Origin: CAXQUZ01 sp942491145
GTDB lineage: Bacteria > Myxococcota_A > UBA796 > UBA2385
DNA length: 64,000 bases
Direction: 5' to 3'
Assembly: GCA_942491145.1 (NCBI GenBank)
Contig: CALOBC010000017.1
Coordinates: forward strand, 248,001 to 312,000
In this document: positions 7,854-15,703 of the stretch, in pieces
Position numbering within the stretch: the stretch's first letter is position 1
Layout: each line of letters opens with the position of its first letter
The notes under the pieces: model-generated
What the model saw: the letters and a program-made list of their open reading frames with translations, nothing else
Databases searched by the model: none
Told to the model about the DNA's origin: nothing
Translations under genes and position numbers: made by a program

Positions 7854-10366
7854 CACCAGCTCCCTTTGAGGCCCAACACCGGCAAGGGCGGGTTGGACGT
7901 GATGGGGTCGAGCTCCCGATAGTCGTACGTGTAGCCGATGACTTCGGGGTTCTGGGCAAACGTGACGTTCTGGATGTCGAGCCAGCCTTCCAGCTTCCAG
8001 TTCTGGAAGGACCACGTCTTGTCGAAGCGCACATCCACGCTGACAAACGACGGCAGGCGCTCGGAGCTGCGCTCGCCATAGACCGGCACGAACTGGCGGG
8101 ATGTGGCGTCCAGGCCGCTGTTCACGACGGGGGTATACGGATTGCCGGAGCTGTACCGCACCCGTCCGCCGAGTCGCCAGTTGCGGGCAAGCTGTTGACT
8201 CCACAGCGCATTGACCACGATGGGTTGGTCGTAGGCGAACAGCTCCACATCTTCGTTGGGACGGTCTTGCCGCTGGGAGTGGGAGAAGGTGGCGCTGATG
8301 AGGCCCACCGACGTCGGCCCTTGGTACTTGAGGAGGGCCTCGGCGCCGCAGATCATGCCCACGCCGGCGTTGGCGTAGGGGCGGGTGTCGAAGGGGCCAG
8401 AAGGCGGCGGTCCCGTGAAGAAGCGCAGGCGGTCTTCCCGGCCGACAATGAGGTCGTCCAGCCGGTTGTAGAAGGCCGATGCGTCCGCGGTGAGTCGGGA
8501 CGTGATGCGTTGTTCGATGCCGATGCTGTTTTGCCACGACCGGGGGAAGCTGAGGTCGGGGTTGCCGTCGCTCTCGGGGGCGACCTGGCGCAGGGTGGGC
8601 AAGGAGCTGTAGCGTCCCGATGCGGCCTTGAGCACGGTGAACTCGCCAACGGTCCACCGGGCCGCCATGCGCGGGTCGACGCTGAAATTGGCGTAGCCGG
8701 TGCCGTACAGCAGGGTGTCGGCCCGCACCCCGGGAATCCAGGTGACGGGGCCGGTGCGCCAGGTGACCTCACCGTAGGCGGCGGGGGCAAACAAGAACGC
8801 CTCGGCTTCTTCGGGCTCCGGCACGCGGGCTTCTTCGAAGTAGATGCGGTCTTCGCCGGACAGCAGGTCCAGCCCGAACCGACCGCCGAGGCTGCGCGCT
8901 TCGCTGATGCCCACAGCGAGCTCTTCTCGCAGCGAGACATTGAAGCGCTGCTCGTAGGCTTCGGCCGCCCGGCCGAATGAAAACTCCCGGCGCTCGGGGC
9001 CGAGCCCCAGCACCGTCTCTTCGGTCCAGCCGTCGCCCAGCTTGGCCAAGCGGCGAAACCGCAGGCGCTGGAACTGGTCGCCAAAGGACGCAAAGACCTG
9101 GTCTTCGTCCCCGCCCACGAACGCGAATTCGTCGTCGGAGAGGAAGAACAGTGTGTCGTAGACCGTGCCGCTGTCGGTCTGGTGGAAGTAGCGGACCTGG
9201 GCGTCGTAGTAGCGGGGCGCTTGCACCGTGAGGTCGGTGCTCTTGAGCAGGGGGTTGAGCACGGCGTCGATGTAGGAGCGCCGGCCGGACAGGCTCAGAA
9301 ACGACCGTTCCGTGATGCGTTGCTCGACGAACAGCGTGGACTGGTACACATCGATGGACAGGTAGCCGCTGGACCGCTCGGGCATCGTGGCCTTGCTGCG
9401 GATGTCGACAAGGCCAGCCAGCAGCCGACCGTAGCGGACGCTGGCGTTGCCGGGCAGGAAGGCGACCTCTTCGATGATGTCGTTGTTGATGACGGTGGTG
9501 AGTCCCGCGAAGTGAAACACCAGCGGGATGGGCGAGCCATCGAGGAAGGCCCGGCTGTCTTCCGGGGCCGCGCCGCGGATGATGAGCTGGCCGATGCCCA
9601 GGGGCGCCCGGGCCACACTGGGCAGGTTCTGGACCACCTTGACCACGTCACCACCGGTGCCCGGCAGGTACTTGATCTCGTCGGACGACAGGTTGCGCTC
9701 GGTGATGTCGGACGTGGCCCGGCGGGCGGTGATGATGACCTCAACGTCGGCATTGAGGGCCTCGAGGCGGGCGTCGCGCACTAGGTGGATGGCGGCTTCT
9801 GCGACGCCGTCTTCGGTGACGTCCACGCTCATGGTCTCGGTGCGGAAGGCGCCGCCCTCAGCCGCGATGATCCAGGGCCCGGGGGCAAGATCGACAAACA
9901 CAAAGCGACCGTCGGCGTCGGTGACCGCGAGGGCCCGGCGACCCTCGGGACCGGCCGCGGTGATCTCGATGCCCTCCAGCGGCTCGCGAATGCCGGCCTC
10001 GTCGACCGTGCCCGTGAGGCGGGGGATCGGGGCGGCGGATGCTTCAAAGACAAAGTTGAACTGGACCACCGACGCCACGGGGTTGCCGGCTTCGTCGCGG
10101 GCCGGCGTGAACTGGAACTGACGCGCGGCGACCGCGGCGGCCTCGTCGAAGCCCTCACCTTGGGGCTCAATGACCGAAGCGTCGATGACGTGGCCTTCTT
10201 CGTCGATGGTCAGCTTTAGGGGCACCAGCGCGCCCCGGCCCTCCGACAGCGGCCCCTCCGGGTAGACGGCGGGCGCACGGGTCACCAACGTCGGGAGCTG
10301 GGGCTCCGCAGCGGCCGCGGGGGCGGCCAAGGCGACCATGAGCAGCAGGCTGTTGAGGAGGGACAC
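7853..10366 (-). CDS. TonB-domain / TonB-dependent receptor fusion, outer membrane
   Basis: An 837-residue protein with a signal peptide (MSLLNSLLLMVALAAPAAAA), then a TonB C-terminal-type domain at about 25-110 (PLKLTIDEEGHVIDASVIEP, AAVAARQFQFTPA), a carboxypeptidase regulatory-like beta domain at about 115-200 (GRRALAVTDADGRFVFVDLAPG), a plug (SDEIKYLPGTGGDVVKVVQ, GNASVRYGRLLAG) and a long beta-barrel. The fusion of a TonB-like domain to its own receptor is a layout seen in Myxococcota. It presumably imports an unknown ligand across the outer membrane. It is followed by the coupled lipoprotein and is divergent from the di-heme peroxidase gene across 246 bp. Confidence 0.87.
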   Translation of the reverse strand: MSLLNSLLLMVALAAPAAAAEPQLPTLVTRAPAVYPEGPLSEGRGALVPLKLTIDEEGHVIDASVIEPQGEGFDEAAAVAARQFQFTPARDEAGNPVASVVQFNFVFEASAAPIPRLTGTVDEAGIREPLEGIEITAAGPEGRRALAVTDADGRFVFVDLAPGPWIIAAEGGAFRTETMSVDVTEDGVAEAAIHLVRDARLEALNADVEVIITARRATSDITERNLSSDEIKYLPGTGGDVVKVVQNLPSVARAPLGIGQLIIRGAAPEDSRAFLDGSPIPLVFHFAGLTTVINNDIIEEVAFLPGNASVRYGRLLAGLVDIRSKATMPERSSGYLSIDVYQSTLFVEQRITERSFLSLSGRRSYIDAVLNPLLKSTDLTVQAPRYYDAQVRYFHQTDSGTVYDTLFFLSDDEFAFVGGDEDQVFASFGDQFQRLRFRRLAKLGDGWTEETVLGLGPERREFSFGRAAEAYEQRFNVSLREELAVGISEARSLGGRFGLDLLSGEDRIYFEEARVPEPEEAEAFLFAPAAYGEVTWRTGPVTWIPGVRADTLLYGTGYANFSVDPRMAARWTVGEFTVLKAASGRYSSLPTLRQVAPESDGNPDLSFPRSWQNSIGIEQRITSRLTADASAFYNRLDDLIVGREDRLRFFTGPPPSGPFDTRPYANAGVGMICGAEALLKYQGPTSVGLISATFSHSQRQDRPNEDVELFAYDQPIVVNALWSQQLARNWRLGGRVRYSSGNPYTPVVNSGLDATSRQFVPVYGERSSERLPSFVSVDVRFDKTWSFQNWKLEGWLDIQNVTFAQNPEVIGYTYDYRELDPITSNPPLPVLGLKGSW

Positions 10367-10612
10367 GGGGACACCAGTGCGGGGGTTCTGGTCAGAGTGT
10401 ATGCATCGGTCGGCGGCGTGTCCACAGGTTTGTACATAGTTTGGGCCGGATTGGGGAGATTTGACACCGAACAGAGGCCAAATGCACAGAGAAGGTGGGC
10501 TTTGGGTGTGTGCGAACTGTGTTCATGATCGCCCGCGGACCGGGCCCGGGCGATCTCCCGGTGGGTGCAGAACCGGCTACGGTCTGGGCGATCTCCGGGT
10601 GTGGGCTGAAGC

Positions 10613-11896
10613 ATGATGAAGACGTTGCCATTGTTGTTGCTGGGGCTCGCCGCGTGTGCGGATGAGCCGGCCAAGGGCTGTCCCGATGGGGAGAGCCGTG
10701 CGGCAGACGGCCTGTGCTACCCGCCGGTCGACACCGGTCTGGCCGAGTCGGCAGGGGTCTCACTGGGCCAGCTCCAGACCTTGTCCCCGGTCCCGGCACC
10801 GCCGGATGCGCCCGGGAATGCCGTGGCCGACAGCGATGCTGCAGCTGCGCTCGGCCGTGCGCTGTTTGAGGACGCGGGGCTGTCTGCCGCGGGCGACCAG
10901 TCGTGTGCGAGCTGCCACCTCGCAGACCATGATCTGGGTGGAGACGGTGCGCTGAGCTCAGACGCCGAGTCCGTGCTGGCCCGCAATGTGCCGCCGCTGG
11001 TGGGCGCAGCGTGGCGTCCGTGGGCGGGCTGGACGGGCGCCTGCGACAGCATGTGGTGTGCGGCTGCGGTGGCGCTGGAGCACCCGGGTCAGCTCGACGG
11101 GGACCGGGTCTCCCTGGTCCACTTGATCTCCGCCAATGACGACCTGAAGGTCCAATACGAGGGTATCTTCGGGCCACTTCCGTCCACGGAGGGGCTGCCG
11201 CTGCGGGCCCGTCCAGAGGGTGAACTGGCGGCGGCCTGGGATGCCATGGACAGCGCATCCCAAGAAGCCACAACGGCGGTGCTGGTCAACGTGGCGAAGA
11301 GCTGGGAAGCTTGGCTGCGGCAGCTTGCGCCCGGTGAGACGGCGCTGGATCGATACACAGCGGCGCTCACGCTGGGCGACAGGTCGGGCGGGGGCCACCT
11401 GTCCGACGAGGCGATTCAGGGCTTGGCCTTGTTTGCGACGCCGGGCAGCTGCATTCGGTGCCACAGCGGCCCGATGCTGGCGGGCGACGCGTTTCGCAGG
11501 ACTGGCCTGCCCCAAGGCTCCGGGCCCGTGGAAGAAGGACGGCCCGAGGGGCTGGCGGCGGTGTTGGCCATCCCGTTCAACGGCGCCGGGGCCTGGAGCG
11601 ACGACCCCGACGCCGGCCAGCTTGTGCTGGACGAGGCCGAAGAGACCGGGGCACTGCCTGGGGCGTTCCGTCCGGCATCCCTGCGCACATTGTCCCGCAC
11701 GTCGCCGTATATGCATGATGGTCAGTTGGAGACGTTGGCCGATGTGGTGGGATTCTACAGTGTCTTGGATGCCGAGCCGGCGGTGGGGGAGCGGGATCCA
11801 GAGATGAGCCCGCTGCTGCTCGGTGATGGCGAGGTTGCTGCGCTGTTGGCTTTTCTCGACGCGGTACAGGCGCCGCCGAGCGAGGGCTTGCGGTGA
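10613..11896 (+). CDS. Di-heme cytochrome c peroxidase (MauG/CcpA-like) lipoprotein
   Basis: A 427-residue protein with signal sequence and lipobox LGLAAC (Cys15), then two haem c motifs, CASCH at 98-102 and CIRCH at 280-284, the hallmark of bacterial di-heme cytochrome c peroxidases and MauG-like enzymes. The C-terminal SPYMHDGQLETLADVVGFY segment is a conserved family element carrying the distal haem ligand region. Length is normal. A preceding domain with CPDGESRAADGLCYPPVDTG is a short Cys-rich linker similar to that in the selenoprotein at 31008. Expected role: peroxide reduction or protein oxidation at the envelope. The stop is 107 bp before the first precursor gene. Confidence 0.87.
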   Translation: MMKTLPLLLLGLAACADEPAKGCPDGESRAADGLCYPPVDTGLAESAGVSLGQLQTLSPVPAPPDAPGNAVADSDAAAALGRALFEDAGLSAAGDQSCASCHLADHDLGGDGALSSDAESVLARNVPPLVGAAWRPWAGWTGACDSMWCAAAVALEHPGQLDGDRVSLVHLISANDDLKVQYEGIFGPLPSTEGLPLRARPEGELAAAWDAMDSASQEATTAVLVNVAKSWEAWLRQLAPGETALDRYTAALTLGDRSGGGHLSDEAIQGLALFATPGSCIRCHSGPMLAGDAFRRTGLPQGSGPVEEGRPEGLAAVLAIPFNGAGAWSDDPDAGQLVLDEAEETGALPGAFRPASLRTLSRTSPYMHDGQLETLADVVGFYSVLDAEPAVGERDPEMSPLLLGDGEVAALLAFLDAVQAPPSEGLR

Positions 11897-11909
11897 AGGC
11901 GTAGGATCC

Positions 11910-11923
11910 TTGACAGATGTCAA
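11910..11923. promoter_or_regulatory. Perfect inverted repeat upstream of precursor 1, operator or -35 candidate
   Basis: TTGACA-GA-TGTCAA is a perfect 6-bp inverted repeat with a 2-nt spacer, 80 bp before precursor 1. Its left arm also equals a consensus -35 hexamer, though no convincing -10 box lies at 16-18 bp. In the duplicated unit the right arm TGTCAA is kept (12414-12419) but the left arm has become GTGAGA. It could be an operator half lost in copy 2. Confidence 0.4.
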
Positions 11924-12002
11924 CCGGTCTTCTCGTCCGTAGGTTGAGCGCGTGCCGAGGGAGTGGCCCAAGGCGCACTCAACCAACACACCTGGAGACT
12001 CC

Positions 12003-12188
12003 ATGTCGGCAAGTCCGTTCTTCATGCGCTTCGTCGAGCGCCAAGACAACCAAGAGGCCGCGGTTCGCACGGGCGTCAAGGCCGGCGCAGAGGGCGACGA
12101 CAAGAAGAAGCCCAAGAAGCACTACGAGAAAGGCTGGGAGTGCATGAAGTACCCCTCTGACGACGACGAGCCGGTCATCGAGTGGTAG
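12003..12188 (+). CDS. Graspetide (microviridin-like) precursor peptide 1
   Basis: A 61-residue peptide. The N-terminus SPFFMRFVERQ matches the PFFARFLE-type leader motif that microviridin ATP-grasp ligases bind. A charged spacer (KAGAEGDDKKKPKK) precedes a C-terminal core KGWECMKYPSDDDEPVIEW containing KYPSD, the hallmark of microviridin cores (T-x-K-Y-P-S-D-x-E-E). Here the Thr position is Cys47; Lys49 and Ser52 are the other candidate donors, and Asp53, Asp55 and Glu56 the candidate acceptors. Start ATG at 12003 has GGAG 6 nt upstream (ggagactcc). No double-glycine site is present. Differs from precursor 2 at residues 4, 20, 21 and 40 only. Identification is strong; the cross-link pattern is inference. 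Confidence 0.93.
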   Translation: MSASPFFMRFVERQDNQEAAVRTGVKAGAEGDDKKKPKKHYEKGWECMKYPSDDDEPVIEW

Positions 12189-12251
12189 GGACGGACCCTG
12201 GGTCGAGCTGAAGGCTGGACAGGGTTGCCTTTGGTCCACGACCGCTTCCCC

Positions 12252-12299
12252 GCAGCCCCTTCGTCGCCCAACCGGCGGAGGGGCTGCCGCTTGGTTTTT
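12252..12299 (+). terminator. Hairpin with T-tract after precursor 1
   Basis: GCAGCCCCT at 12252-12260 pairs with AGGGGCTGC at 12279-12287, and TTGGTTTTT follows at 12291-12299. It looks like an intrinsic terminator or attenuator between a precursor and ligase gene; partial readthrough there would keep precursor mRNA in excess. Confidence 0.7.
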
Positions 12300-12309
12300 C
12301 GGAGACCCC

Positions 12310-12438
12310 ATGACCACCATCCTCGCCCTCGTCTCCCGTCGAGACCTCGACACCGTGCCGCTGCGGTGCCCGACCACAGGGCTCTTCTGGGGGGAAGTGG
12401 GATCTGTGAGAGATGTCAAGTGGTCTTCAGAACCGTAG
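12310..12438 (+). pseudogene. Truncated 5' remnant of the first ATP-grasp ligase
   Basis: The frame starts MTTILALVSRRDLDTVPL, matching the N-terminus of the intact ligase at 12808 (MTTILGLVSRRDLDTVPL), then diverges after about 19 codons and reaches TAG at 12436-12438. Even its upstream GGAGACCCC RBS is retained. It is a by-product of the tandem duplication and encodes no ATP-grasp domain. It is not a third precursor because it lacks the PFFxRF and KYPSD motifs. Confidence 0.85.
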
Positions 12439-12498
12439 GTTGAGGACGCGCCAAGGGGGTGTCCCTCGACGCAGTCCACCAACACACCAGGAGACTCC

Positions 12499-12684
12499 AT
12501 GTCGGCAAATCCGTTCTTCATGCGCTTCGTCGAGCGCCAAGACAACCAAGAGGCCACGCTCCGCACGGGCGTCAAGGCCGGCGCAGAGGGCGACGACAAG
12601 AAGAAGCCCAAGAAGAACTACGAGAAGGGCTGGGAGTGCATGAAGTACCCCTCTGACGACGACGAGCCGGTCATCGAGTGGTAG
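12499..12684 (+). CDS. Graspetide (microviridin-like) precursor peptide 2
   Basis: A 61-residue paralogue of precursor 1 with identical core KGWECMKYPSDDDEPVIEW and leader motif NPFFMRFVERQ. The four differences (S4N, A20T, V21L, H40N) all lie outside the KYPSD core, so both genes should give the same product. The start at 12499 has AGGAG upstream (aggagactcc). It lies directly upstream of the four-ligase operon, separated from it by a hairpin. Conservation of Cys47 in both copies argues that it is functional rather than a chance change, although the duplication may be recent. Confidence 0.93.
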   Translation: MSANPFFMRFVERQDNQEATLRTGVKAGAEGDDKKKPKKNYEKGWECMKYPSDDDEPVIEW

Positions 12685-12747
12685 GGACGGACCCTGGGTC
12701 GGGCTGAAGCGCGAACAGGGTTCGCCTCGGTCCACCACTGCCCCCCC

Positions 12748-12796
12748 GCAGCCCCTCCGTCCCCCATGCGACTGGAGGGGCTGCTCTTTGATTGTT
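12748..12796 (+). terminator. Hairpin with T-rich tail between precursor 2 and the ligase operon
   Basis: GCAGCCCCTCC at 12748-12758 pairs perfectly with GGAGGGGCTGC at 12774-12784, with a 15-nt loop, followed by TCTTTGATTGTT. This 11-bp stem sits 24 bp before the first ligase ATG and probably attenuates transcription into the ligase operon. Confidence 0.7.
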
Positions 12797-12807
12797 CGGA
12801 GACTCCC

Positions 12808-13788
12808 ATGACCACCATCCTCGGCCTCGTCTCCCGTCGGGACCTCGACACCGTTCCGTTGCTGGCCGACGCCCTCGCTGCGCGGGGGGCCCGGTTGATG
12901 GTGCTCCAGACCGAGACCTTCCCCACCGAGTCGGTGCTCGACGCCACGCTGGGGCCCGATGGCTACCGGGGCATGCTCACCAATCAAGACGGTGAGAGTG
13001 TTGACCTTGACGCCATTCACGCGATGTGGCTGAAGCGCTGGGAGGTGGGAGCAGACCTGCGCAAGACCGACCTGCCACCCACGGTCCGGGCGGCGTGTCG
13101 CATGGAAGCCGACGCCGTGCTGACCGGTGTGCTCACCGACCTCAAGGCGCCGATGGTCAACGACCTCTACGCCGTGGCGCGGGCCGAGGGCAAGGTGTGG
13201 CAGCTCGGTCAAGCCGCACGCTTCGGGCTGAAGGTCCCCACCACCCACTTCTCGAACCGACCGGGCACCGGCGCGGCCTTCGCAACAGACACCGGACCCC
13301 TCATCACCAAGCGGATGGGGACCTCGTTTGTGCGCACAGCGTCGGGCAACCGCCAAGTGATGAACACCGCTGCCGTACACCCCGAGGACGTGGCCGCGAT
13401 GGACGAGGGGCTGTCGATGTCGCCCATCGCCCTGCAAGCCCGGGTGGACAAGACCCTAGAAGCCCGCGCATCGGTGGTGGGCGACCGGGTGTTTGCCTCG
13501 GCGGTGGACCCCCGCGGGGCCGACGGGGCCGAGGATGACTGGCGGACGAGGGCGGATGTGTTGATGGACCAGTTTCGGCCTGTGGAGCTGCCGGCAGCGC
13601 TGGAGCGGTCTCTCGTGGCGTTTCACCGGGCGATGGGCTTGCAGTACGGCGGGGTGGACCTCATCCGTCAGCCCGACGGCGAGTGGGTGTTTATCGAGAC
13701 CAACCCGTGCGGCGAGTGGCACTGGGTGCACCGCAGCGGCCACGACGTCGCCGGCGCGCTGGCCGACTTGCTGTTGAGCGCACGATGA
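12808..13788 (+). CDS. Graspetide ATP-grasp ligase A (MvdC/MvdD-like)
   Basis: A 326-residue ATP-grasp protein of the microviridin ligase type. It has a pre-ATP-grasp N-terminal domain (residues 1-120), a nucleotide-binding region with ITKRMG near 170, a leader-recognition-like middle region and a C-terminal FIETNPCGEWHWV at about 295-307 whose Glu297 and Asn299 are the expected Mg-ATP ligands. Such enzymes phosphorylate side-chain carboxylates and join them to Ser/Thr (ester) or Lys (amide). Start ATG at 12808 has GGAG upstream and is duplicated in the remnant at 12310. It is first of a run of genes coupled by ATGA overlaps. Which bond it makes cannot be told. Confidence 0.92.
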   Translation: MTTILGLVSRRDLDTVPLLADALAARGARLMVLQTETFPTESVLDATLGPDGYRGMLTNQDGESVDLDAIHAMWLKRWEVGADLRKTDLPPTVRAACRMEADAVLTGVLTDLKAPMVNDLYAVARAEGKVWQLGQAARFGLKVPTTHFSNRPGTGAAFATDTGPLITKRMGTSFVRTASGNRQVMNTAAVHPEDVAAMDEGLSMSPIALQARVDKTLEARASVVGDRVFASAVDPRGADGAEDDWRTRADVLMDQFRPVELPAALERSLVAFHRAMGLQYGGVDLIRQPDGEWVFIETNPCGEWHWVHRSGHDVAGALADLLLSAR

Positions 13789-14732
13789 GCCCCACGTGCT
13801 TGGTCTTCACCCACTCCCGCGACCACATGGTGCCCGAGTGGGTGTGTGCGTCGCTGGAAGCCCGGGGGGCGCGGGGCCTGCGCGTCGATCTGGACCGCTA
13901 CCCCAGCGCCCTCGACCTCCAGCTCACCGAGGGGGCCTCTGCGGGCTGGTCCACGCTCGCGGGCCTGCCTCTGAGTGATGTCCAGGGCGTGTATCTGCGC
14001 AAGCTCGCCCACCCCTTGCTGCCCGCTGGGCTGCCCCCCGAGGTGGTCCGCGCGGTGCAGCGGGAAGCCCACCACCACCTGCGCGGCTTGTTCGATGTCT
14101 TGTCGGACGAGGGGGCCGTGTTCGTCAATGATCTCGACGCCGAGCTGCGTGTGGACGGCAACAAGCCTCGCCAGCTCCGGGTGGCACGGGCCCTCGGTCT
14201 GCGAGTGCCCGACACCCTGGTGACCAACGACCCCGCTGCGGCGAGGGCCTTCTACGGGCGCCACAGTGGGCAGGTTGTGGTGAAGATGCTCACTAGCTTG
14301 AGCTGGTCCATGACCCGCGGTCCCCAGCTGCCCACACGGCTGTTGGCCCCCGAAGATCTCGACCACCTCGACGGCCTGCGCACGGGGCCGATGTGCTTTC
14401 AGGAGCGCATCGAGGCGGGGGAGGAGCTGCGGGTGTGTGTGGTGCGCGGCGAGTGCTTTGCCGGTGCTCAGCGCATGGCAGGCGACGTGGACTGGCGGCA
14501 GCACGGGGGCCAATGGGCGAAGGGACAGGTCCCCGAAGGCACCGCAGAGCAGCTCACCGCCTTGATGGGCCGTCTTGGACTGGGGATGGGCAGCATCGAC
14601 CTCATGGTGCCCGACGACGGCCCCCCCGTGTTTCTCGAAGTCAACCCGTCCGGAGAGTGGGGAATGCTCCAAAATGACCTCGGCTACGACATCTCCGGTG
14701 CCATCGCCGACGCCTTGTTGGAGCGGCCATGA
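13785..14732 (+). CDS. Graspetide ATP-grasp ligase B
   Basis: A 315-residue paralogue of ligase A. Its N-terminus CLVFTHSRDHMVPEWVCASLEARGA follows the same alpha/beta start; VVVKMLTSLSW near 165 is the nucleotide-binding strand, and the C-terminal FLEVNPSGEWGML keeps the Mg ligands (Glu285, Asn287). The ATG overlaps the ligase A stop as ATGA, implying translational coupling. Divergence from A and the other two ligases suggests a different bond or residue specificity, but this is inference. Confidence 0.9.
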   Translation: MSPTCLVFTHSRDHMVPEWVCASLEARGARGLRVDLDRYPSALDLQLTEGASAGWSTLAGLPLSDVQGVYLRKLAHPLLPAGLPPEVVRAVQREAHHHLRGLFDVLSDEGAVFVNDLDAELRVDGNKPRQLRVARALGLRVPDTLVTNDPAAARAFYGRHSGQVVVKMLTSLSWSMTRGPQLPTRLLAPEDLDHLDGLRTGPMCFQERIEAGEELRVCVVRGECFAGAQRMAGDVDWRQHGGQWAKGQVPEGTAEQLTALMGRLGLGMGSIDLMVPDDGPPVFLEVNPSGEWGMLQNDLGYDISGAIADALLERP

Positions 14733-15703
14733 ACGTCCTGGTGCTCACCCGGCCCGACGATGAATTCGGCTACGCCCACGTGGTCGAGGCCCTCAAGCGC
14801 AAGGGAGCGCGGGTCTGGCTGTTCGACACCCACCGCTTCCCCGGTGAGCTGGGCCTCACGTGGACGGGCCCTGGCGAGGGCTGGCTCCAGCTCGACGACG
14901 GCCGGCTGGCCCTCAGCGACATTGATGCGGTGTGGTGCCGGCGACTCGACTTTGGCCGTGGGCTGCCCGAGCACTTGCCCCTGGGCGTGCGCATGGCCAG
15001 CACCCGAGAAGCGGCCATGGTGCTGATGGGCTCGCTGGTCGACTCCGGCGCTTTCTTTCTCGATCCGCAGGACCGAGTCCATCGCGCCCGCAACAAGGCG
15101 CTCCAGCTGCGGCTCGCCCGCGACCTGGGCATCGACGTGCCCCGCACCCTCGAGACCAACGACCCCGCCGAAGCCCGGGCGTTTATCGCCGAGCTGGGCT
15201 GCCCGGTCATCGCCAAGATGTATACGAACGCGAACATCTCGGGGGGCACCGTCTTCACCAATGTGCTGTCCGCTGACGACATCGACGCCCTCGACGGCCT
15301 GCGGGCCTGCCCAATGATCCTCCAAGAAGCGGTGCCCAAGCACGCTGAGCTGCGGGTGGTCGTTGCAGGCCGCCGGTTGTTCACGGTGGAGCTGCCCCAC
15401 GTCGACCTCGACGCCGCCTCCCAGGTCGACTGGCGCCGCACCGGACACGACACCATCGACCGCTGGCGGCCCACCACCCTCGCGCCTGAGGTGGAGGCCC
15501 GTCTTCAGCGCTTCTACGACACCCTCGGGCTCAACTACAGCGCCGCCGACCTCGTGCGCACCCCCGATGGCCGCACCGTGTTGTTGGAGAACAACGGGGT
15601 GGGGGAGAGCTTCTGGATGAACGCCCACCATCCCCTCGGGGATGCCCTCGCCGACGTGCTCTTGGGCAGTCCGGGCGCCCGTCGGCAAGGAGGTATGGCA
15701 TGA
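14729..15703 (+). CDS. Graspetide ATP-grasp ligase C, with a variant NNG motif
   Basis: A 324-residue paralogue. N-terminus VLVLTRPDDEFGYAHVVEALKRKGA is typical, and VIAKMYTNANISGG near 165-180 is the ATP-binding strand and loop. At the C-terminal Mg site the usual ExNPxGE reads LLENNGVGESFW: Glu287 and Asn289 are kept but Pro is replaced by Gly and the aromatic pattern differs. The catalytic site therefore looks intact but altered. ATGA overlap with ligase B. It may have a distinct specificity or an auxiliary role. Confidence 0.9.
   Translation: MNVLVLTRPDDEFGYAHVVEALKRKGARVWLFDTHRFPGELGLTWTGPGEGWLQLDDGRLALSDIDAVWCRRLDFGRGLPEHLPLGVRMASTREAAMVLMGSLVDSGAFFLDPQDRVHRARNKALQLRLARDLGIDVPRTLETNDPAEARAFIAELGCPVIAKMYTNANISGGTVFTNVLSADDIDALDGLRACPMILQEAVPKHAELRVVVAGRRLFTVELPHVDLDAASQVDWRRTGHDTIDRWRPTTLAPEVEARLQRFYDTLGLNYSAADLVRTPDGRTVLLENNGVGESFWMNAHHPLGDALADVLLGSPGARRQGGMA

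Larger units (their letters stand above)
11904..12362 (+). repeat. Tandem duplication unit 1 (precursor, hairpin, 5' end of ligase)
   Basis: This stretch and 12400-12860 are diverged copies of one unit, offset by 496-498 bp. Each holds an upstream region (GGATC...GTAGGTTGA), a precursor gene, an inverted repeat and the first codons of an ATP-grasp gene. In this copy the ligase breaks off after about 20 codons, where similarity ends. The duplication gave the locus two precursors and one intact first ligase. Confidence 0.85.
12400..12860 (+). repeat. Tandem duplication unit 2 (precursor, hairpin, 5' end of intact ligase)
   Basis: Second copy of the unit at 11904-12362. The upstream block GGATCTGTGAGAGATGTCAA aligns with GGATCCTTGACAGATGTCAA of copy 1, the precursor genes are about 93% identical as protein, and the ligase start is preserved and continues into the full gene. 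Confidence 0.85.

Noticed and set aside
12310..12438. Short ORF between the two precursors considered as a third precursor
   Set aside because: It is the 5' end of a duplicated ligase gene; it lacks the leader and core motifs.
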